Source: Butyrivibrio sp. INlla18 (GTDB lineage Bacteria; Bacillota; Clostridia; Lachnospirales; Lachnospiraceae). From it: DNA of 64,000 nucleotides. The notes under the pieces are model-generated. The model was not told the origin of the DNA. It saw nothing but the letters and a program-made list of their open reading frames with translations, and ran no database searches. The stretch spans positions 1 to 64,000 of the forward strand of contig NZ_FMXK01000015.1 of NCBI RefSeq assembly GCF_900103635.1, written 5' to 3'. A program made the position numbers and the translations under genes. Shown here one piece after another: positions 17,027 to 26,444 of the stretch (positions within the stretch are counted from its first letter, which is position 1; every line of letters begins with the position of its first letter).

Positions 17027-17035
17027 TGGTATACT
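17027..17035 (+). promoter_or_regulatory. Extended -10 promoter of the first two-component operon
   Basis: TGGTATACT fits the extended -10 pattern 21 nt before the histidine kinase ATG, with an AT-rich stretch upstream. The 5' leader would be very short, with the RBS TAGGGGGA just before the ATG. Confidence 0.4.
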
Positions 17036-17056
17036 AAAAAGTGTATAGGGGGATTT

Positions 17057-18568
17057 ATGCGTTTTCGTACTAAACTCTTAATAACCTCACTTGCAATAGT
17101 GATTATACCGATGATTCTAGCACTTGGTGCTTATCTCGCTGTTGGACGATATTTGGTGCATGAACAGAATATCGATAATGGCAGGGTTGTGGATTACGGA
17201 ATGGTAGCCGATCCGGGTGGAACTTTTTCAGAGATGACTGATCAATTGGTAAAAGAGATTCTAGTAACTATGCTGGTTGATCCTTTCGTTTTGGAAAACG
17301 AAGCTTATCTAAGTGAGATAGACCAAAAGATAGCATCAAAGTATGCATATATTATCGTAAAGAAAGGCTACTCGATCTATTATGTAGCTGATCAGGAAAA
17401 AGCCCAGGAAGTTATATACGAGCTACCGGGTTTCGGAACAGATATCAAAGGTATATATTTTACATCGTCCAAACATCTTGTAAGGCAGATGGATTTTTAC
17501 TTCTCAGATGGTGATCAAGGAAGTCTTTATATCATATCTGGTATTAGGACAGGACTGACAACATCGCTGGTGATATATATGGCAGTGGCCATAATTTTGA
17601 TCCTTCTGGTTACCAGTATACTTTTAACAACCTGGATTGGACGAAGTTTCTTTAGACCTATAGATGAGCTGAACATAGCCATGCAGCATATCAAAGACGG
17701 AAACTTTGATTATATGCTTCCTACAGACGTCAAGGAAAAAGGCGAGATAGGAGCCATGTACCGCAACTATGAGGATATGAGACTGAGGCTAAAAGAGTCA
17801 GCAGATGAAAAGATAGACAGAGAGAAGCAAAATAAAGAGCTTATCAGTAATATCTCTCACGACCTGAAAACTCCTATTACTGCTATAAAAGGCTATTCAC
17901 AAGGTCTTTTGGAAGGAGTTGCAGATAGCCCTGAAAAGCAGATGAAGTACATTAAGATCATTAATAATAAGGCTAACGATATGAACAACCTTATAAATGA
18001 GCTTACCTTGTACTCCAGTATTGATAACAACCGCATCCCTTACAATTTCGTTAAGATCAACGTCGCAGAATACTTTGGCGACTGCATCGAAGAGATAGGA
18101 GCGGATCTAGAGAGCAAATCAGTCAAGCTTAATTATTCTAATCTAACTACGCCGGATACGCAGATCGTTGCTGATCCAGAACAGATTAAACGAGTTATAA
18201 ATAATGTTGTAAGTAACAGCGTTAAATATCTTGATAGAGACGATGGCAGCGGCCAGATCGACATCAGGATTTTGGATGAAGTAGATTCCATAAGGATCGA
18301 ACTTGAAGATAATGGTAAGGGAATCGCCCAAAAAGATATTCCAAACATATTCGACAGGTTCTACCGCACAGATGCTTCGAGAAACTCCAAGCAGGGTGGA
18401 AGCGGAATCGGATTATCCATTGTTAAAAAGATCATTGAAGATCATGGCGGTTATATCTGGGCTACCAGCCATGAAGGAGAAGGAACATGCATGCACTTTG
18501 TGTTGAGAAAGTATATCGAATTCTCATCTGGTGCTGAAACCGTTACTGTTGACAACGAAACACTATAA
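17057..18568 (+). CDS. Sensor histidine kinase
   Basis: A 503-residue membrane kinase. One TM lies at ~8-28 and a second at ~172-194, enclosing an extracytoplasmic sensor of about 140 residues. HAMP follows (FRPIDELNIAMQHIKDGNFDY), then the HisKA site SNISHDLKTPITAIKGYSQG with the phosphorylatable His. The ATPase domain shows NNVVSNSVKYL (N box), DNGKGIAQKDIPNIFDRFYR (G1/F) and GGSGIGLSIVKKI (G2), so it looks active. The response regulator starts 22 nt downstream, giving a kinase-first operon. The signal is not evident. Confidence 0.94.
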   Translation: MRFRTKLLITSLAIVIIPMILALGAYLAVGRYLVHEQNIDNGRVVDYGMVADPGGTFSEMTDQLVKEILVTMLVDPFVLENEAYLSEIDQKIASKYAYIIVKKGYSIYYVADQEKAQEVIYELPGFGTDIKGIYFTSSKHLVRQMDFYFSDGDQGSLYIISGIRTGLTTSLVIYMAVAIILILLVTSILLTTWIGRSFFRPIDELNIAMQHIKDGNFDYMLPTDVKEKGEIGAMYRNYEDMRLRLKESADEKIDREKQNKELISNISHDLKTPITAIKGYSQGLLEGVADSPEKQMKYIKIINNKANDMNNLINELTLYSSIDNNRIPYNFVKINVAEYFGDCIEEIGADLESKSVKLNYSNLTTPDTQIVADPEQIKRVINNVVSNSVKYLDRDDGSGQIDIRILDEVDSIRIELEDNGKGIAQKDIPNIFDRFYRTDASRNSKQGGSGIGLSIVKKIIEDHGGYIWATSHEGEGTCMHFVLRKYIEFSSGAETVTVDNETL

Positions 18569-18590
18569 CACAAAGAAAGGCGAAAAGTGT

Positions 18591-19280
18591 ATGAGCAGAA
18601 TACTTATTGTTGAGGATGAAGAGGCTATTGCTGACCTTGAGAAGGACTATCTTGAACTGAGTGACTTTGAGGTCTCAATAGAAAACACAGGTGATGCAGG
18701 TCTTCAGACAGCGCTTGCAGAGGATTTTGACCTTATCATCTTGGATCTCATGCTTCCAGGAATGGACGGATTTGAGGTTTGTAAGCACATCAGAGAAAAG
18801 AAAGATGTGCCAATTCTCATGGTTTCAGCTAAGAAGGATGACATCGACAAGATAAGAGGTCTTGGACTTGGAGCAGATGATTATATTACCAAGCCATTTA
18901 GCCCATCTGAGCTTGTTGCCCGTGTTAAGGCACACATGGCAAGATACTCAAGACTTGTTGGATCAGGACATGAATCTAATGATTTCGTAGAGATCAGAGG
19001 ACTCAAGATCGACAAGACTGCTAGAAGGGTATACGTAGACGGAGATGAAAAGAGCTTCACAACAAAGGAATTCGATCTTCTTACATTCCTTGCTGAGAAT
19101 CCTAATCACGTATTTACAAAGGAAGAGCTCTTCCGCAAGATCTGGAACATGGATTCAATCGGCGATATCGCTACAGTAACAGTACATATCAAAAAGATCC
19201 GTGAAAAGATCGAATATGATACATCAAACCCACAGTACATTGAGACAATCTGGGGTGTTGGCTACAGATTTAAGGTTTGA
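18591..19280 (+). CDS. OmpR-type response regulator
   Basis: A 229-residue regulator with a receiver domain (acidic pocket Glu8-Asp9, phospho-acceptor Asp52 in LILDLMLPG, conserved Lys in ITKPFSPSE) and a C-terminal winged helix (TTKEFDLLTFLAENPNHVFTKEELF by parts). I set the start at ATG 18591 instead of the longer frame at 18531: the protein then begins MSRILIVEDEE as the family does, GAAAGGCG lies upstream, and it clears the kinase gene. It is the partner of the kinase just before it. Confidence 0.95.
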   Translation: MSRILIVEDEEAIADLEKDYLELSDFEVSIENTGDAGLQTALAEDFDLIILDLMLPGMDGFEVCKHIREKKDVPILMVSAKKDDIDKIRGLGLGADDYITKPFSPSELVARVKAHMARYSRLVGSGHESNDFVEIRGLKIDKTARRVYVDGDEKSFTTKEFDLLTFLAENPNHVFTKEELFRKIWNMDSIGDIATVTVHIKKIREKIEYDTSNPQYIETIWGVGYRFKV

Positions 19281-19308
19281 TTATTTAGCATTTTAAATTT
19301 ATTATTAT

Positions 19309-19366
19309 CGGCAGGAGGCATTATGGCTGGCTTTTGTCAGGCGTAATTATTCCTGCCGTAATTTTT
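19309..19366 (+). terminator. Branched terminator after the first two-component operon
   Basis: An 8-bp outer stem (19309-19316 with 19351-19358) is followed by TAATTTTTT. The 34-nt loop can itself form a smaller stem. It ends the kinase/regulator transcript 28 nt after the stop codon. Confidence 0.6.
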
Positions 19367-19394
19367 TCTGATGTAGATTTGTAGGAGTATTGAT

Positions 19395-20084
19395 TTGAAG
19401 CGTTTGGAGTACATTTTTGAAGACAAGGATATAATAGTTTGCCATAAGCCTGCAGGGATGGCCACAGAAGGTGCAAGAGCAGGGCAGATGGACCTTGTCA
19501 GCAGTGTGAGAAACTATCTTGCAAGAAAAGATGGGGCAAAAAGCCCAAAACCTCCCTATGTAGGGACTGTTTACAGACTAGATCAGCCTGTAGATGGCGT
19601 TGTAGTAGTATGTAAGACCAAGAGGGCAGCTTCAGATCTTGCGGGCCAGATAAAAGAGCATAAAACAGATAAGTATTACTACGCTGTTTGCTACGGCGAT
19701 ATTCCTGAGGATAAAGGGCATTTAACAGACTATCTGATCAGGAATTTAGATACCGGTCTTGCTGAAGTGACTGAGAATACCGCTGATGCCAAGAAGGCAG
19801 AGCTCGACTACGAAGTTGTATGGCGTAAAAAAGGATGCACTCTTCTTAGAATCAAGCTTTTAACAGGGCGATTCCACCAGATAAGAGTTCAGATGTCTCA
19901 TATGGGCTTTCCTATAGTTGGAGATCAAAAGTACGGAAATGCAGAATCTATGGGATTAGCCAAGGAGCTTGGAATATCAAGTGTATGCCTTTGCTGCTAC
20001 AAATTTGGCTTTAAACATCCGGCAACCCAAAAGAAAGTTTCTTATGAAGTTGAACCGGAATTCTTAAAATCTTTTGATAAATAA
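19395..20084 (+). CDS. RluA-family pseudouridine synthase
   Basis: A 229-residue enzyme that isomerises uridine to pseudouridine in rRNA or tRNA. The catalytic Asp is in VYRLDQPVDGVVV, where Tyr replaces the His usual in the HRLD motif. KPAGM, TGRFHQIRVQMSHMGFPIVGDQKYG are further family landmarks. There is no S4 domain, so it belongs with the short RluA forms. It starts with TTG at 19395, with GTAGGAG 8 nt upstream. The target base cannot be told from sequence. Confidence 0.9.
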   Translation: MKRLEYIFEDKDIIVCHKPAGMATEGARAGQMDLVSSVRNYLARKDGAKSPKPPYVGTVYRLDQPVDGVVVVCKTKRAASDLAGQIKEHKTDKYYYAVCYGDIPEDKGHLTDYLIRNLDTGLAEVTENTADAKKAELDYEVVWRKKGCTLLRIKLLTGRFHQIRVQMSHMGFPIVGDQKYGNAESMGLAKELGISSVCLCCYKFGFKHPATQKKVSYEVEPEFLKSFDK

Positions 20085-20101
20085 TTGGAACTGACAATAA
20101 G

Positions 20102-21574
20102 ATGAAAAACAAAAGTGCGAAAATACAGGAAATAGTTAAGATTTTATATCTGATCATCATGTGCAGCGTCCTTCCGCTCTATATGAAGCAAGGATATTAC
20201 ATGCTGGGCGAAGCAAAGGGGGTGTTATATCTTGGCATTTCTGCCTTCTTTTTTGCACTTCTTTTTATATTGAAGATCCTTGAAGAACCCAAAAAGCTTT
20301 TTAATGAGTCTAGAAATGCCATGCTCATAGGGGCTTTTATCTTTTCAAATGTTATTACCTTATTTTTTTCTTGTGATAAAAGAACTGCTTTTCTAGGGCA
20401 GGAAGGCTGGAGATGCGGCTTTTTAACAGTCTTTTTGATGATCTCATTTTGCGTATTGTTCATGCAGGGCTTAAAGCTTAATGCTCTGATCTTATCTCTC
20501 ATATTGATCGTTCCATTTTCTACGTTTGTACTAGGCATATTAAATAGATTTGGAATCGATCCATTTTATGTATATGGCGCTAACCCTAGCTTTTTGGGGA
20601 CGTTAGGTAATATCAACTGGTACGTGGGCTTTTTAGCTATCTTTGTACCACTTGGAATAGGCCTTTCTTACGGAAAAAAGCTCTTTTCTATAGCCGGGAT
20701 ATTAACTAATTTGTACGTAGTTACGGGGCTTGTAGCTCTTTTCATGCAGGGGTCAGATAGTGCAGCCCTTGTGCTCATGGGAACCTATGGAATAATGCTC
20801 TATATATCCCTTAGTAAAAGAAAAAGCTTTCAAAGAGTTATGGCACAGGCAGCAGTACTGGGCTTTTCAATGGAACTAACAAAGATACTGATGGAAGTAT
20901 TTGGAAGAAGCTATAACTACGAAGAGGGAATTATCCTTAAGATATGCGACATGCACATTGGCCTTATTGTAATGGCGGCAGCGTTTTTTATTTACAGAGT
21001 ATCAAGGCTTTTTGAAGAGATAAGCGTCTCTTTTATAGGAAAGATCTGCAGAAGAGTGCTGATAGTACTGGGAATAGCTGCAGTAGTTTCTTCTATAATA
21101 ATGGTCATAATGTCAGATGGTTATTTTGGAAATGGAAGAGGTATCATCTGGCAGATATCCGTAGATATATTTAGGGGACTTACTCCTTGGCAAAAGCTCT
21201 TTGGCGTAGGGCAGGACTGCTTTTATGTCTATGCCTACAATCATCCAATGTGGACGGATTCGCTTCTTAATGTATTAAACGGTAACAGACTTACCAATGC
21301 ACACTGCGAGTTTCTTACTATTTTGATAGAAAGAGGCATGATAGGTCTTTTAACCTATGTGGTGCTGATAATAACTGCTCTTCACGGTCTTATCAAAACT
21401 TTTGATACTAGCGAGGCATCAAAAAAGGAGCACGCAGCGATGATCTGCGCACTCCCTATAACTTCTTACTTATTCAATTGTAGTGTGTCTTTTTCGACTG
21501 TTACATCTACGCCTTACTTATTTATCCTGCTTGGCATAGCTCTTTTTGTCAGTCGAGCACAGGAACAGGAATAG
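20102..21574 (+). CDS. O-antigen-ligase-like polytopic membrane protein
   Basis: A 490-residue protein with about 12 membrane segments and a large loop near residues 340-410 containing RGIIWQISVDIFRG and NAHCEFLTILIERGMIGLL, the pattern of the Wzy_C/O-antigen ligase family. In Gram-positives such proteins polymerise or ligate surface glycans or link glycans to proteins. It starts 17 nt after the pseudouridine synthase. No glycosyltransferase genes are nearby, so its substrate is unknown. The 3' end overlaps the convergent gene by 26 bp. Confidence 0.8.
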   Translation: MKNKSAKIQEIVKILYLIIMCSVLPLYMKQGYYMLGEAKGVLYLGISAFFFALLFILKILEEPKKLFNESRNAMLIGAFIFSNVITLFFSCDKRTAFLGQEGWRCGFLTVFLMISFCVLFMQGLKLNALILSLILIVPFSTFVLGILNRFGIDPFYVYGANPSFLGTLGNINWYVGFLAIFVPLGIGLSYGKKLFSIAGILTNLYVVTGLVALFMQGSDSAALVLMGTYGIMLYISLSKRKSFQRVMAQAAVLGFSMELTKILMEVFGRSYNYEEGIILKICDMHIGLIVMAAAFFIYRVSRLFEEISVSFIGKICRRVLIVLGIAAVVSSIIMVIMSDGYFGNGRGIIWQISVDIFRGLTPWQKLFGVGQDCFYVYAYNHPMWTDSLLNVLNGNRLTNAHCEFLTILIERGMIGLLTYVVLIITALHGLIKTFDTSEASKKEHAAMICALPITSYLFNCSVSFSTVTSTPYLFILLGIALFVSRAQEQE

Positions 21575-22034
21575 AATCATCCAGCTCATGGAAAAATGTT
21601 CTGGTTTCTATGATCCCATAAAGAGCTTCATTGTATTCAAAGAGGAAATGCTCATTGATATTCTCTTTGCCATACATATTAACTCTTCCGCGATAAGCGT
21701 TAAGTACTGATACATAGCGCTTATCCTGGTCAAACATCTTGAGGATCTCATCTTTTCTTCTGCGAGGATGCTTGGAAGCGAACTTCCTGATATCCAGCTG
21801 AAGGTCAACCGGCAGCTCCTTTTCTCTTTCGAGAACTGCGTTTAGGATTTCGTTATAAGTCTTATCATCGATCTTCTCAAAATGATTAACAAATTCGAGA
21901 CAACATGCATTATCTGGTAAATGCAGGCGTACTCTGTCTTCCCCATAAACCTCTTCGATCTCAGCAACTACCTTTGGTATCAGGGGCTTTCCGTTGTAAT
22001 CAAGAATTATAACTTTATCACCCTTTTTGTACAT
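21549..22034 (-). CDS. Hypothetical protein, 161 aa
   Basis: I do not recognise this family. The N-terminal ~55 residues (YKKGDKVIILDYNGKPLIPKV onward) have the look of a small beta-barrel domain; the rest is helical and charged with no membrane segment or catalytic motif. I chose ATG 22034 and not the in-frame GTG 22040, because GGGGAGG lies 5 nt before the ATG and overlaps the GTG. It converges with the O-antigen-ligase-like gene, sharing 26 bp, so no terminator can lie between them. Confidence 0.7.
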   Translation of the reverse strand: MYKKGDKVIILDYNGKPLIPKVVAEIEEVYGEDRVRLHLPDNACCLEFVNHFEKIDDKTYNEILNAVLEREKELPVDLQLDIRKFASKHPRRRKDEILKMFDQDKRYVSVLNAYRGRVNMYGKENINEHFLFEYNEALYGIIETRTFFHELDDSIPVPVLD

Positions 22035-22122
22035 AGACACCTCCCCAAATCATTGAGAATCAACTATAGATGCAATATGGTGGTACATACATATATTATA
22101 ACATATAATCCTTGACGATTTT

Positions 22123-23427
22123 TTATTTTTTGACCGATTGTACAGGTAAATTTACAACAAAACTAATGGTGTCATTTCCCTCTTTGACGGCTTCAATTGA
22201 GCCTTTGTGAGAAGTGGCAATTGCTCTTGCAACTGAGAGTCCAATTCCGTAGCCACCAGTTTCGCGAGCTCTTGAAGAATCAGCCCTGTAGAACCTGTCA
22301 AAGAGTCTATCCAGATTACCAGATGGAATGTTGTCGCAGGTATTAGAAACCCTTAGTGTTATAGCCTTTTCTTTGGTCAGGCTGACAGTAATATCGCCAT
22401 TATCAGAGGAATACTTCATGGCGTTGTCCAAAAGAAGTGATGTAAGCTGGGTTAAGGTGTTATTGTCTCCTAAGATATGGATGTCATCTTCAATGTTCAC
22501 TCTATAGTTCTTGTTGTTTGAGGCAGCAACTGGTTCGAAGGAATTTGAAACATCTTTTACTATCTGGCTAAGGTCAACATCATTTAACACGATGTTTGGC
22601 TTTTCTTCATCCATTCTAGAAAGCGTCAGAAGGTTTTTTACAAGTTCAGTCATTCTCTTAACCTGATTTCTGATACTTTCTGACCATTCGCTTTTGCCAG
22701 ATTCTATCTCTAAAACGTCTATGTTAGCAGAGATCACGGCAAGAGGAGTCTTGAGCTCGTGCCCTGCGTCGGTGATAAATCTCTTTTGCTTCTCAAGTGA
22801 CTCTACAACAGGGGCAACAGCCTTTCCTGAGAAAAGAAATACTAGTATGAACATGGCAAGAAGTGCAAAAGCGCCAACTAAAACAGATTGTAAGAGCAGC
22901 GTAAGAGCATTTAAAACGTCTGAACTGATATTTAAAAACAGAACAATGTAGGTACCATCAGGATTTTGAACTACGCGGTATCTATATGTGTGGTAAAAGC
23001 CTCGTTGACTTGACTTGGATAGAGCGTTAGTAGCGTATTCCTTGGCAATGTCTTCTGTGACAGTGGCTGTGTGCTGGATATTGACTTCGTTAACTGTTTT
23101 GTCAGAAGAGAATTTAACCCAGAAATATCTAGCCTGATAAGGGACTTCGGCGTCTCTGTTATTATTTAGCATTTCAAATTGGAAATGAATGCTTGGGTCT
23201 TTGGGCCTTTCAGATGGGTCCATGTTTCCAGGCATAGGACCATTTGGATCATCCATCATTCCAGGAAAATAGCCATCATTGTCTGCAAGCATGAACAAAA
23301 GATTGTCTGCTTGCCTGATGGTCCTACTGATATTGATCGCATTGATCACGCCTATCATTACAAGGAGAATAGCTAGGAGTGACAGCATTGCCGTTATGAC
23401 AAATTTTTTTCTAAGCTTATTAACCAT
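22123..23427 (-). CDS. Sensor histidine kinase
   Basis: A 434-residue kinase with an N-terminal TM (~10-32), an extracytoplasmic region of about 145 residues with a Met/Pro/Asp/Gly-rich stretch (GMMDDPNGPMPGNMDPSE) and a second TM near 180-205. HisKA is DAGHELKTPLAVISANIDVLE; the ATPase domain shows LLDNAMKYS, FDRFYRADSSR and GGYGIGLSVARAI. No HAMP domain is obvious. It is cotranscribed after its response regulator (27-nt gap). The Met-rich stretch might bind metal, but that is speculation. Confidence 0.93.
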   Translation of the reverse strand: MVNKLRKKFVITAMLSLLAILLVMIGVINAINISRTIRQADNLLFMLADNDGYFPGMMDDPNGPMPGNMDPSERPKDPSIHFQFEMLNNNRDAEVPYQARYFWVKFSSDKTVNEVNIQHTATVTEDIAKEYATNALSKSSQRGFYHTYRYRVVQNPDGTYIVLFLNISSDVLNALTLLLQSVLVGAFALLAMFILVFLFSGKAVAPVVESLEKQKRFITDAGHELKTPLAVISANIDVLEIESGKSEWSESIRNQVKRMTELVKNLLTLSRMDEEKPNIVLNDVDLSQIVKDVSNSFEPVAASNNKNYRVNIEDDIHILGDNNTLTQLTSLLLDNAMKYSSDNGDITVSLTKEKAITLRVSNTCDNIPSGNLDRLFDRFYRADSSRARETGGYGIGLSVARAIATSHKGSIEAVKEGNDTISFVVNLPVQSVKK

Positions 23428-23454
23428 ATAAAGCCTCGTGTGTTAAACAACTTA

Positions 23455-24129
23455 TCAATTGGTTTCAGTAATAGAATATCCAACGCCTCTTGAAGCCTTG
23501 ATCTCACAGGTTGCATCCAGGGAAGAGAGTTTCTTACGAAGGTTTGAGATGTATACCCACACAATGTTAACGTCGGCTTCACCGTCAGGCCAGATCCTGT
23601 CCATAAATGTATCAACAGAGATGATTCTTCCTGGAGAAGTCATGAGTAGTTCCATCATCTGGAATTCTCTGCTGGCAAGATGGATCTTGTCGTGATCTGG
23701 AGTGCTGAGGTCATAACCGGAGCGGTCAAGAGTCAGATTACCGCAGCTTAGATTGGTTGGTGAAAAGTCAGCTTTTCTGCGGAGCATTGCCCTAACTCTT
23801 GCAAGGAGTTCTCCCATATCAAAGGGCTTTGGAAGATAGTCATCTGCTCCAAGATCAAGGCCTTTTATCCTGTCATCAATCTCGGTCTTGGCAGTCAGGA
23901 AAAGAACTGGTGTAGAAAGGCCTTTATCTCTGAGCTTTTTGAGGACCTCCATTCCATCAAGTCCTGGCATCATGATATCGAGGATAATGCCGTCGTAATC
24001 TCCTGTCAGAGCATAGTCCAGTGCATCTGTGCCGTTATAAACAGCATCTACTGTGTAATTATTGTGTTTTAGGATTGCAACAAGAGCGTTTGAAAGCTCT
24101 TTTTCATCATCAGCTAAAAGTAGTCGCAT
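23455..24129 (-). CDS. OmpR-type response regulator
   Basis: A 224-residue regulator: receiver with Asp7-Asp8 and phospho-acceptor Asp51 in IILDIMMPG, Lys in LPKPFDMGE, and a winged-helix effector domain ending RKKLSSLDATCEIKASRGVG. It is the first gene of the two-gene operon with the kinase at 22123. GGAGAG lies 5 nt upstream of the ATG. Confidence 0.95.
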   Translation of the reverse strand: MRLLLADDEKELSNALVAILKHNNYTVDAVYNGTDALDYALTGDYDGIILDIMMPGLDGMEVLKKLRDKGLSTPVLFLTAKTEIDDRIKGLDLGADDYLPKPFDMGELLARVRAMLRRKADFSPTNLSCGNLTLDRSGYDLSTPDHDKIHLASREFQMMELLMTSPGRIISVDTFMDRIWPDGEADVNIVWVYISNLRKKLSSLDATCEIKASRGVGYSITETN

Positions 24130-24294
24130 ATGTTCTCTCCTATATTAGATAACAGCTACCTTAATTTTAACATAATGAAAGATTACAAAAGAAGAAATAT
24201 GTGTACAAAATATGAACATAAAACCTGCGTTTAGTCATTTTGAGTACATATTTATCTTGTAGAATGTTTTTATAAACTTTCGGGGGAGCAATTA

Positions 24295-25461
24295 ATGAAG
24301 AAAAAGAGCGACTCTTATTACCTGATCTTTTATTCCGTAATCGCTGTATGTATAGTATTTAATCTGGTCGCATGGAATAGTGCGGCTTTTTCTGACTTCT
24401 ATGCAGCTAAAATTTTCCCAGTAATTTCAAGCACTTATGGAAGACTCACAAGTCTTGTTCCATTTTCTATTGGCGAAGTGATGCTTGTGTTAATAGTGTT
24501 GTTTGTGGTTTTCTCAGTTCTTTTCATTATTACTCACACATGTTTCATGATATATGGCAAAAGAGCTAATGCACTTGGATTGAGATATTTTAAGGCTGAG
24601 AAGACTTTTAATAAGATTTCTAACGCTCTTTATAGAGTATCTCCAGCTCTCATGGCAATTATCTGCACAGTAATGTCTCTTAACTGCTTTGCCCTTTATC
24701 ATACATCCAAGATTGGGCTTTATGGTGAGAATACTGGATCTGAGTGTGACATTGCTCAGCTGGCTGAACTTAGAGATTTTGTGGTTAAAAAATGCAACGA
24801 GCTTTCTACAAAGGTTCCTCACGACGAGAAGGGCAATGTTATTTATGAAGGTGATATGAGGCAGACTGCTATCGAAGCCATGAAGAGACTTGAAGACCGC
24901 TATCCAAGGCTTGGCGGATATTATGTTACTCCAAAGGCTCTGTACTTTTCAGATTTTATGAGCCAGCAGTACATGCAGGGATATTACTTCCCATTTTCCA
25001 TGGAAGCAAATTATAACGATACAATGTCTATCATGAACAAGCCATTTACTATGTGCCATGAGCTTGCTCATACTCACGGATATATTTATGAAGACGAAGC
25101 TAATTTCTTTGGCTTCCTTGCCTGCATCAATTCTGATGATGTAGTGTTTCAGTACAGCGGATATCTTGGAGTTCTTAACTACATTAATAATGACTACTAC
25201 AGAGCTGTCAGCAAGGAAGAGTACAACTCACACGTCAAGATCTCAGCTAGAGTCAAGTATGACAACAAGTTCATGACTGATGAGGCATGGGTAAAAGTAG
25301 AAGAAAAAGCAGTGGTCAAAACAGAAACAGTTAAGAAAGCAGCTGAAACATTCATAGATACAAATCTTAAAGTAAATGGTGTTAGCTCAGGCAAATGTAG
25401 CTATACACATGTTGTCGCACTTATTATGGATTATTACTACAATTTCCCAGAAGGTGTGTGA
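24295..25461 (+). CDS. DUF3810 membrane protein with HExxH metallopeptidase-like motif
   Basis: A 388-residue protein with three membrane segments in the first 130 residues and a large remaining domain. His255-Glu256-Leu-Ala-His259 followed by GYIYEDEANFFGFLAC gives HExxH plus a downstream Glu, the zincin arrangement. The layout matches DUF3810. A peptidase activity is inferred from the motif and, as far as I know, not shown for the family. RBS GGGGGAGC precedes ATG 24295. It is divergent from the second two-component operon and followed 29 nt later by a lipoprotein gene. Confidence 0.82.
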   Translation: MKKKSDSYYLIFYSVIAVCIVFNLVAWNSAAFSDFYAAKIFPVISSTYGRLTSLVPFSIGEVMLVLIVLFVVFSVLFIITHTCFMIYGKRANALGLRYFKAEKTFNKISNALYRVSPALMAIICTVMSLNCFALYHTSKIGLYGENTGSECDIAQLAELRDFVVKKCNELSTKVPHDEKGNVIYEGDMRQTAIEAMKRLEDRYPRLGGYYVTPKALYFSDFMSQQYMQGYYFPFSMEANYNDTMSIMNKPFTMCHELAHTHGYIYEDEANFFGFLACINSDDVVFQYSGYLGVLNYINNDYYRAVSKEEYNSHVKISARVKYDNKFMTDEAWVKVEEKAVVKTETVKKAAETFIDTNLKVNGVSSGKCSYTHVVALIMDYYYNFPEGV

Positions 25462-25467
25462 TACAAT
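25459..25467 (+). promoter_or_regulatory. Candidate extended -10 before the lipoprotein gene
   Basis: TGATACAAT overlaps the stop codon of the DUF3810 gene and lies 23 nt before the next start codon. It suggests the lipoprotein can be transcribed on its own as well as by read-through. Confidence 0.35.
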
Positions 25468-25490
25468 AGCCTTTAAAGGGAGATATTAAT

Positions 25491-26249
25491 ATGAAAAAGA
25501 AAATAACCGTATTTACACTAGTTCTTTCAATGATGCTTGCTCTGTGCGCTTGTAAGCCTTCAGATGAGAAACTAAGCGAGGCTGAGACTGCAAGAAGTCT
25601 TTTATTAGAAGCAAAAGAAAGCGCAGAAGCAACATATCTTGATATAACAGATTCTTCCAAGAAGAGTACGTTAGAAGACCTGTCCAAGGAAGTAGCTGAG
25701 ATCGAAGCTTTGGATTTTACCAGAATGAGTGACAAGAAGATCGATGGCGTCCTTCCAAAGATCACTGAATTAACAGAAGAATATCAGAGCCTTAATTCTG
25801 AATTTGATGAAACTCTCGCCGTTGAGACCAAGAAAAAGGCTGAGAAAGATAAGTACAGCAACGTTGGAGCTTACCTTGTCAACAAAACAGGCATGAACCT
25901 GACTGAAGTTGTGCTTCATGATCTGTCTGAAGATACCTATACAGACAATCTTCTTGGGGACGGAGTAGTCCTTGAAGCAGGCTATACTTTAATGGGAGTT
26001 GTTCTTGATATCAACAAGAGCAGCACAGAATGGGAGTTTATTGTTAAAAATGACAACAACACATCCTATACTCTTGCATGTGATAGCTTAGCTGGTGCCG
26101 ACGAAGCAGGTATTTCAATCACCTTGAAATACAGTGATAGCGACAAGACAGGCTCTGCAAGCCTTGGTAGTTATACCGTGTTAAAAGAGCCAGAAACAGC
26201 GGAAAATGGCGATGATGCAACAAATACCTCAAGCGAAGCATCAAATTGA
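25491..26249 (+). CDS. Putative lipoprotein, 252 aa
   Basis: The signal peptide ends in the lipobox-like LALCAC at residues 17-22, so it should be lipidated and held at the outer face of the membrane. Residues ~25-115 are a charged, helical, coiled-coil-like stretch; the rest (SNVGAYLVNKTGMNLTEVVL onward) resembles a small beta-sandwich. The tail is Asn/Ser/Glu-rich. I do not recognise the family. RBS AAAGGGAG precedes ATG 25491. Confidence 0.75.
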   Translation: MKKKITVFTLVLSMMLALCACKPSDEKLSEAETARSLLLEAKESAEATYLDITDSSKKSTLEDLSKEVAEIEALDFTRMSDKKIDGVLPKITELTEEYQSLNSEFDETLAVETKKKAEKDKYSNVGAYLVNKTGMNLTEVVLHDLSEDTYTDNLLGDGVVLEAGYTLMGVVLDINKSSTEWEFIVKNDNNTSYTLACDSLAGADEAGISITLKYSDSDKTGSASLGSYTVLKEPETAENGDDATNTSSEASN

Positions 26250-26383
26250 GGAAAAAGTGGCATTCTTTGTTAGTTATGCACAAAATATTAAGGAAATCTT
26301 AAGATTTTATTCTCACATATGTCGGTGACATTCTGAAATTCACAGTATATAATCTTTCTTTGTACTGAAGCAATTGCTAGATA

Positions 26384-26405
26384 GCATTTCGCCAATGGCA
26401 AATGC
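26384..26405. promoter_or_regulatory. Imperfect inverted repeat before the repeat lipoprotein gene
   Basis: GCATTT and AAATGC bracket CGCCAATGGC, giving a near-perfect inverted repeat with one extra base, 40 nt before the start codon. The hexamers also occur, in the opposite arrangement, in the Fur-type box at 28224. It could be an operator or an mRNA hairpin; the sequence does not decide. Confidence 0.35.
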
Positions 26406-26444
26406 AAAAATACATTATTAGTACAGAAGAGGAGAATATATATT

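Noticed and set aside
17057..24129. Two neighbouring two-component systems as a recent duplication
   Set aside because: Gene order differs (kinase first against regulator first), sensor regions are unrelated and kinase lengths differ, so they are separate systems.
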